Source: JACNLN01 sp964626495
GTDB lineage: Bacteria; Fidelibacterota; Marinisomatia; Marinisomatales; CAZVFT01
Assembly (NCBI GenBank): GCA_964626495.1
Contig: CAZVFT010000045.1
Span: 1-20,515 of the forward strand
Direction of reading: 5' to 3'
Length of the DNA: 20,515 nucleotides
Positions 15,818 through 20,515 of this stretch are shown piece by piece. Under the pieces are notes generated by a model. The model did not search any database. It saw nothing but the letters and a program-made list of their open reading frames with translations, and was not told the DNA's origin. The position numbers and the translations under genes were made by a program. The stretch's first letter is position 1. Each line of letters starts with the position of its first letter.

Positions 15818-17974
15818 GTGAAAGAAACAACTATTAAAGTACTTTTATTAATTACATTAGTCATTCATAGTTATATGTCTGGTGTAAAAGCTAATGATGT
15901 TTGGTCTTTTATGGACGGTCCATATTTTGCCATTGTTCATGCTTTAGCCATAGATCCCCAACATCCTGACACTCTGTATGCAGGAGCAGTGGAAGCAGGA
16001 GGTGGACTATATAAAACCGCAGATGGTGGAAAACACTGGGAATATCTCCCTCCATCACAGAGCACATACGCCGTTGCAGTAGATCCCCAAAATCCCCAGA
16101 GGGTCTATGCCAGTAAATCGAGAAGTACGGATGGAGGTGAAACGTGGGATTACATGGAAGATCTGGGGATTTGGGATTCCTGGTCACTGGCTGTTGATCC
16201 CATTAACACAAACATCGTTTATGCTGGAGATATGTTAAACAATGGTATCTGGAAGAGTACAGATTATGGAGAAAACTGGGAAGCAATAAACAACGGTATC
16301 CCTACAGGATTTCCCCATGGATCATTTGTTTCTATTGGTATGAATCCTGTCAACCCAAAAAAATTGATTATTGGTGTATTCTTGGATGGACTTTTCCGAA
16401 CGTATAACGGGGGTGAAAGTTGGGACTATATTGGATTTGAGGGCAATGTCGGCATTGGTGACATTATGTTTGATTGGAGTGATACGACTATTGTTTACGC
16501 ATGTGTTAATGGTCAATTGCTACAGTCAATAGACGCAGGTGACAACTGGTTTACTACAGGTCTTACAGGAGTGGACGTCCTGACTATAGACCCAATTGAG
16601 CACCAAACCATCTACGCTGGAGGAGATGGTGTTCATAAGAGTTCAGATGCAGGATCTACATGGACATATATAGGCAATGGATTGAGCTGGCGTTCAAAGG
16701 ATGTAACAGCAATTGCAGTGAATACAACGGATAATAGCAAAGCATATATCGGGACACAGATCGGTGTCTACAAAAGTTATGATGAATCCTACCAGTGGGT
16801 TCAACACTTTGATGGACTCAGCAGAACACCTGTTTTTGACTTCAGCATCTCCGGTGGGTTACTATACACGGCAGCAGGTTTTGGTGTGTTTTATTATGAT
16901 TATGGTGAGTGGCTTTACAAAGGACTCTATTATCCCCTTACTGTTGAGACAAACCCTGAAGAAACGTCAATTATTCTTGCTTCAACTGATACCGATTTTA
17001 TGCAGGAGTTGCTGTATCGCAGCATAGACCATGGATACACTTGGGTGTTGACTGGACTTCAAACACCAGGCCAAATACCAATTAACATAGCTCCAAGTGA
17101 TCCTGGCAGAGTATACGCTTCCCGGTGGAGAAGTGATGACATGGGAGAAAATTGGGACACGATGTCTACAGAAATCTCAGATTACGGTCCTATTGCCATT
17201 CACCCAGAACTAAGCGAAACCATTTACATGGGTAGCTGGGGCGGTGGCGTTTATAAGAGCGAGAATGGTGGTACTTCATGGGATACATTGGGTTTTATTG
17301 ACGTTGGCAGCCGGTACAAAGTTGTTACCGTAGATCCTCAAAATGGAGAAATCATTTACGCAGGCATTGAAGGAGAAGGAATGTATAAAAGTACCAATGG
17401 TGGTGAAGATTGGACAGTGATCAACACAGGTTTAACGAATTTAGAGATAACTGCTTTGGGAGTTCATCCTGTGGATACCCAACATCTCTACATAGGTACA
17501 TATGGGGGGGGAGTATTTCATACCGACAACGGTGGATTAGAATGGGAAGCGAATAACGAGGGACTTCCCAGCCTTAACGTAGCTTCAATAGCCGTGGACA
17601 CACACACGGTTTACGCAGGCTTTTATGACTTTGAAAGTGTTTATCAAAGGGAGTTTGTTGTTTCTACTAAAGATGATAAGAAAGACCTGATACCATCCAC
17701 ATTTACCGTTTTTCCAAACTATCCTAACCCTTTTAATAAAGAAACTGTGGTTCGATTTAGCATTCCCCGTGTAGGTTATGTAGAAATTGGTATTTTTAAC
17801 ATCATAGGAGAACAGATCAGAACATTGACAGGAAAAGTCATGAATCACGATTATCATAGCGTTAGTTGGGATGGTAAGGATATAAATGGTACCATGGTCA
17901 GCAGTGGAGTTTATTTTGTACGTATCAAATACGGGTCCGAGGTGAGGATCACCAAGATTAACCTGATCAGATGA
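15818..17974 (+). CDS. second secreted Asp-box beta-propeller protein with T9SS sorting domain
   Basis: A 718-aa paralogue of the protein at 10882-13173, at the same place in the second cassette. A signal peptide is at 1 to about 27 (KETTIKVLLLITLVIHSYMS). Twelve Asp-box-like repeats follow, for example TADGGKHW, STDGGETW, STDYGENW, SSDAGSTW and STNGGEDW; one is degenerate (SYDESYQW). Residues 634-718, from NYPNPFNKET to KINLIR with WDGKDINGTMVSSGVY, form the T9SS tail. I chose GTG at 15818 because the paralogue also starts GTG-AAA and GAAGGT lies nine bases upstream; TTG at 15812 is the alternative. Outside the repeat motifs and tail the two propellers look well diverged. Binding target unknown. 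Confidence 0.87.
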   Translation: MKETTIKVLLLITLVIHSYMSGVKANDVWSFMDGPYFAIVHALAIDPQHPDTLYAGAVEAGGGLYKTADGGKHWEYLPPSQSTYAVAVDPQNPQRVYASKSRSTDGGETWDYMEDLGIWDSWSLAVDPINTNIVYAGDMLNNGIWKSTDYGENWEAINNGIPTGFPHGSFVSIGMNPVNPKKLIIGVFLDGLFRTYNGGESWDYIGFEGNVGIGDIMFDWSDTTIVYACVNGQLLQSIDAGDNWFTTGLTGVDVLTIDPIEHQTIYAGGDGVHKSSDAGSTWTYIGNGLSWRSKDVTAIAVNTTDNSKAYIGTQIGVYKSYDESYQWVQHFDGLSRTPVFDFSISGGLLYTAAGFGVFYYDYGEWLYKGLYYPLTVETNPEETSIILASTDTDFMQELLYRSIDHGYTWVLTGLQTPGQIPINIAPSDPGRVYASRWRSDDMGENWDTMSTEISDYGPIAIHPELSETIYMGSWGGGVYKSENGGTSWDTLGFIDVGSRYKVVTVDPQNGEIIYAGIEGEGMYKSTNGGEDWTVINTGLTNLEITALGVHPVDTQHLYIGTYGGGVFHTDNGGLEWEANNEGLPSLNVASIAVDTHTVYAGFYDFESVYQREFVVSTKDDKKDLIPSTFTVFPNYPNPFNKETVVRFSIPRVGYVEIGIFNIIGEQIRTLTGKVMNHDYHSVSWDGKDINGTMVSSGVYFVRIKYGSEVRITKINLIR

Positions 17975-18015
17975 AATTGGTTCATTTGAACTTCTGCTCA
18001 TCTGGTTATCATATG

Positions 18016-18024
18016 AAAGGAGGT
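18016..18024 (+). promoter_or_regulatory. strong ribosome-binding site of the second subtilase
   Basis: AAAGGAGGT lies five bases before the ATG at 18030 and fixes the start. The 55-base gap from the propeller gene lacks the duplicated leader seen in unit 1. Confidence 0.75.
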
Positions 18025-18029
18025 ATGAT

Positions 18030-20216
18030 ATGCGAAGAAGCATATTAGTAACCAGTACTTTAGTCCTGGGAATGACCTTTGTCCTCTACGGTCAGATGGA
18101 AAAGATAGGACCAGATCTACAAGTTGAAATGGCAACAAAGGCACCCGATGAACTAATTCCCATTGTGATTAACCTCTCTCCACAACCGGATTTGGAAGCC
18201 TTACGACTGGAAACTGAGGGAATGGGGAAGCAGGAAAGGAGGAACTATGTAATTTCCCAACTAAAAAATCTTGCAACGAATACTCAGACGGATGTGCTCT
18301 CATTTCTGGGTTTACAACGGGATCATGGAAAGGCTCAAAGCATAAAGTCTATTTACATGGCAAACGTGGTTGCTGTTCAACTGCAAAATCAATTGATTCC
18401 TGACGCTTCAAATCTGGCTGGGGTGAACTATGTTTTCCTTGACCACGTAAGTTTTGACCTGGCAGACACAACTTGGAACATTGAGAAAATACAGGCAAAT
18501 GATGTATGGAATGATTTCGGATACAAAGGTCAGGGGGTACTTGTGGGTGTTATGGATACCGGGACGGATTATAATCATACGGATTTGCATTCCAATGTGT
18601 GGAATAACCTGGGGGAAGACGCCGATGGAGATGGACATACATTAGAATGGGATGGATCACACTGGATACTGGATCCGGGGGACCTGAACGGAATAGATGA
18701 TGATGATTGGGATAACGATCCCACAACGTATATTGATGATTTAGTCGGTTGGGATTGGAATGATGGAATTAACCAGGATAATGATCCAATGGATGACTAC
18801 GGACATGGAACCCATGTTTCAGGCACTATCGCAGGAGATGGAACAAATGGAACACAGACCGGTGTGTCTCCGGAAGCGGAACTTATGCTTCTGAAGATTT
18901 GGGAAGTAGGTAGTGGTCCTTCGTCAAATTATTGGAGCGCGGTTCAATATGCTCTTGAGAATGGAGCGGATGTCATTAATTTGAGCGGGGGCAAGAGGTA
19001 TTACCAAGTCACAGATGCTGAGAAGGCCACCTATCGTCAGGTTTTCGAAGCTGGAGTAATTAGTGGTATTACAATTTGTGTTGCTGCTGGAAATGAGGGC
19101 GATAATTACGGGGGATATGATCCCCCCAATAACATAAGAACACCTGGGAATGTACCTCTTGTTATAACAGTTGCAGCTACGGACGTAAACGATAATAGAC
19201 CATTATGGAGTAGCAGAGGGCCTGTTGAGTGGTGGGATTTGTGCAAGCCCGCTGACGAATGGGGTGACTCAATTTGTTACTACGATTATCCCTATCCACC
19301 CGGACTAATGAAGCCAGATGTTTGCGCACCGGGTGTGAATATTACCTCAACTCAATGGGGTGGTGGTTATGTTGGAGGCTGGAGTGGTACTTCTATGGCA
19401 ACTCCAGCAACTTCAGGAACGGTTGCTCTTATTTTAGAAGCCGCTCCAGATGTATATCCAAAAATGGCAAAAGATATTCTCGAGGGATCAGCACTAGAAT
19501 TGGGGCCTGCTGGAAAAGACAGCCTTTATGGTTCTGGGAGAATTGACGCCTATGATGCAATAGACCTGATTGTTTCCGTCCCTTCTGCCCCACAAAACCT
19601 AACTTTGTCAAATGAGGGAGGTAATCCACGTTTAAGATGGAATGCAAATAGTGAACCAGATCTTAAGGAATATCATCTGTACAAGGAACTATCTATTAAT
19701 TGCTTTCCCTGTCAGGTGGACACGTTTGTATATGTCGTAACAGATACAACTTATCTGGATGAATGGTTCAATATAGGTGTGAGACCACCCCGTGATGTGG
19801 TCACGTACTGGGTTAAGGCAGTTGATATTGCAGATCAGAAGTCTGGTCCTTCAAATTCTCGTTATACAAAAGGTCAGAGCCTCATTCAGTGGAAGCAATT
19901 AGTAGAACAAAGTTTACCTGAGGTTTACAGTCTTTCACACAATTATCCCAATCCATTTAATCCTGTAACCACCATTAAATACGATTTACCAGAAGAATCG
20001 TTTGTGGAATTGAGGATATTCAACTTGATCGGAGAGGAGATAAGAACACTTGTGTCAGGAAGTGAATCTGCTGGTTTTAAGAGTATATTGTGGGACGGAA
20101 AAGATAATAGTGTTAATCGGGTTTCTTCCGGGATGTACATTTACAAGTTTAGTGCAAAGTCGTTAGAAAGTGATAGGGAATTTCATCAAATAAATAAAAT
20201 GGTATTGATCAGATAA
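18030..20216 (+). CDS. second secreted S8 subtilase (bacillopeptidase F-like) with Fn3 and T9SS domains
   Basis: A 728-aa exported protease. The signal peptide covers about 1-21 (SILVTSTLVLGMTFVLYG). The prodomain (about 40-138) differs from that of the first subtilase and resembles the bacillopeptidase F type (RRNYVISQL and SIYMANVVAVQL patterns). The triad is Asp176 in VMDTGTD, His259 in YGHGTHVSG and Ser455 in GTSMATPATSG, with Asn355 in AAGNEG. An Asp-rich insertion (about 196-256, with DADGDG, DDDDWDND and DNDPMDD) between Asp and His could bind calcium. Fn3 (from PSAPQN) and the T9SS tail (638-728) differ from the first subtilase by one residue. Catalytic heads and tails therefore have different histories. 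Confidence 0.93.
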   Translation: MRRSILVTSTLVLGMTFVLYGQMEKIGPDLQVEMATKAPDELIPIVINLSPQPDLEALRLETEGMGKQERRNYVISQLKNLATNTQTDVLSFLGLQRDHGKAQSIKSIYMANVVAVQLQNQLIPDASNLAGVNYVFLDHVSFDLADTTWNIEKIQANDVWNDFGYKGQGVLVGVMDTGTDYNHTDLHSNVWNNLGEDADGDGHTLEWDGSHWILDPGDLNGIDDDDWDNDPTTYIDDLVGWDWNDGINQDNDPMDDYGHGTHVSGTIAGDGTNGTQTGVSPEAELMLLKIWEVGSGPSSNYWSAVQYALENGADVINLSGGKRYYQVTDAEKATYRQVFEAGVISGITICVAAGNEGDNYGGYDPPNNIRTPGNVPLVITVAATDVNDNRPLWSSRGPVEWWDLCKPADEWGDSICYYDYPYPPGLMKPDVCAPGVNITSTQWGGGYVGGWSGTSMATPATSGTVALILEAAPDVYPKMAKDILEGSALELGPAGKDSLYGSGRIDAYDAIDLIVSVPSAPQNLTLSNEGGNPRLRWNANSEPDLKEYHLYKELSINCFPCQVDTFVYVVTDTTYLDEWFNIGVRPPRDVVTYWVKAVDIADQKSGPSNSRYTKGQSLIQWKQLVEQSLPEVYSLSHNYPNPFNPVTTIKYDLPEESFVELRIFNLIGEEIRTLVSGSESAGFKSILWDGKDNSVNRVSSGMYIYKFSAKSLESDREFHQINKMVLIR

Positions 20217-20237
20217 AGTAGTGTGAAATCGTGTGCA

Positions 20238-20266
20238 CTCCTTCAGGGTATCACACCCTGCAGGAG
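20238..20266 (+). terminator. hairpin after the second subtilase gene
   Basis: Identical copy of the hairpin at 15435-15463, in the same position relative to the subtilase stop. The same limits apply. Confidence 0.4.
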
Positions 20267-20334
20267 AAAATCACAACTTTATCTGTGAATCAGGAATGAA
20301 AAGGTCATCAATGCTCCTTTGAAAATATATAACG

Positions 20335-20515
20335 ATGAATTTGGTAGAATTATATCAGAAGAGGTTGGTGTTGAAATGGGGGGCTGTACATATGACTTCA
20401 TCAGATGTTAACCCATATTTTAGTCAGTATCTGGAATCACTTACTCCCCTAACCTGGCGAGAGGGAAACAGGAAATTTGAGAATGACCTTTTTTCCTATC
20501 TTCTTGCTAAGTACC
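20335..20515 (+). CDS. HTH stub, second copy, cut by the window edge
   Basis: Identical to the first 181 bases of the stub at 15532. The frame is open to the end of the window, through LFSYLLAKY. The rest, including the final recognition helix, lies outside. By analogy a third propeller gene may follow, but that is only expectation. Confidence 0.5.
   Translation, partial: MNLVELYQKRLVLKWGAVHMTSSDVNPYFSQYLESLTPLTWREGNRKFENDLFSYLLAKY

Larger units (their letters stand above)
19581..20515. repeat. 935-bp direct repeat, copy 2, running off the window
   Basis: Copy of 14778-15712 at an offset of 4803. Identity is perfect from 19674 to the last base. Because the match is still perfect at the edge, this is likely where the assembler stopped at an unresolved repeat. 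Confidence 0.97.

Noticed and set aside
17585..18043. 152-codon minus-strand frame across the propeller 2 and subtilase 2 junction
   Set aside because: It overlaps two well-supported plus-strand genes, shows no domain, and its composition looks like a shadow.

Overview
The window looks like a scaffold from a Gram-negative bacterium of the wider FCB group (Bacteroidota/Ignavibacteria/Marinimicrobia/KSB1-like). The basis is four proteins ending in a NYPNPFN-type C-terminal domain of the type IX secretion system (T9SS) sorting kind, large secreted beta-propellers and subtilases, and an Rrf2-led SUF operon. The phylum cannot be fixed from this sequence alone. There is one 100-N assembly gap (9126-9225). 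Both ends of the window lie inside repeats, which is typical of a short-read contig.

Left half (204-8736, all minus strand). This is a compact iron-sulfur cluster operon read right to left: an Rrf2/IscR-like regulator with a C-x5-C-x5-C ligand set, then sufB, sufC, sufD, sufU, sufT, sufS, a second NifS/IscS-type cysteine desulfurase, a free-standing MIP18/DUF59 protein and a dCMP deaminase. Several junctions are ATGA or TAATG overlaps, implying translational coupling. A 14-bp perfect palindrome overlaps the likely -10 region in front of the regulator and is a good operator candidate. Two non-coding repeat families have entered this half. One is a 149-bp element bounded by 21-bp imperfect inverted repeats (1137-1285). 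The other is a 91-bp direct repeat (1-91 and 226-316) whose second copy encodes the C-terminal tail of the dCMP deaminase.

Middle (8737-9404). An AT-rich divergent intergenic region holds a minus-strand terminator and a 20-bp AT palindrome. It is followed by a lipoprotein gene broken by the assembly gap.

Right half (9391-20515, all plus strand). A three-gene cassette occurs twice and starts a third time: (i) a TPR protein with C-terminal Fis-like helix-turn-helix segments, (ii) an Asp-box (BNR/sortilin-like) beta-propeller with a T9SS tail, (iii) a secreted S8 subtilase with a T9SS tail. In unit 1 the TPR gene is full length. In unit 2, and at the start of unit 3, only an 87-codon stub carrying its last helix-turn-helix remains. 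The two subtilases have very different prodomains and catalytic domains, yet from the start of the Fn3 domain onward their DNA is nearly identical. That 935-bp block includes 842 bp of perfect identity running through the T9SS tail, the intergenic hairpin and the HTH stub up to the window edge. I infer a recombination-active array of surface-protein genes in which variable enzyme heads are joined to a constant secretion tail. This is the most interesting part of the window.
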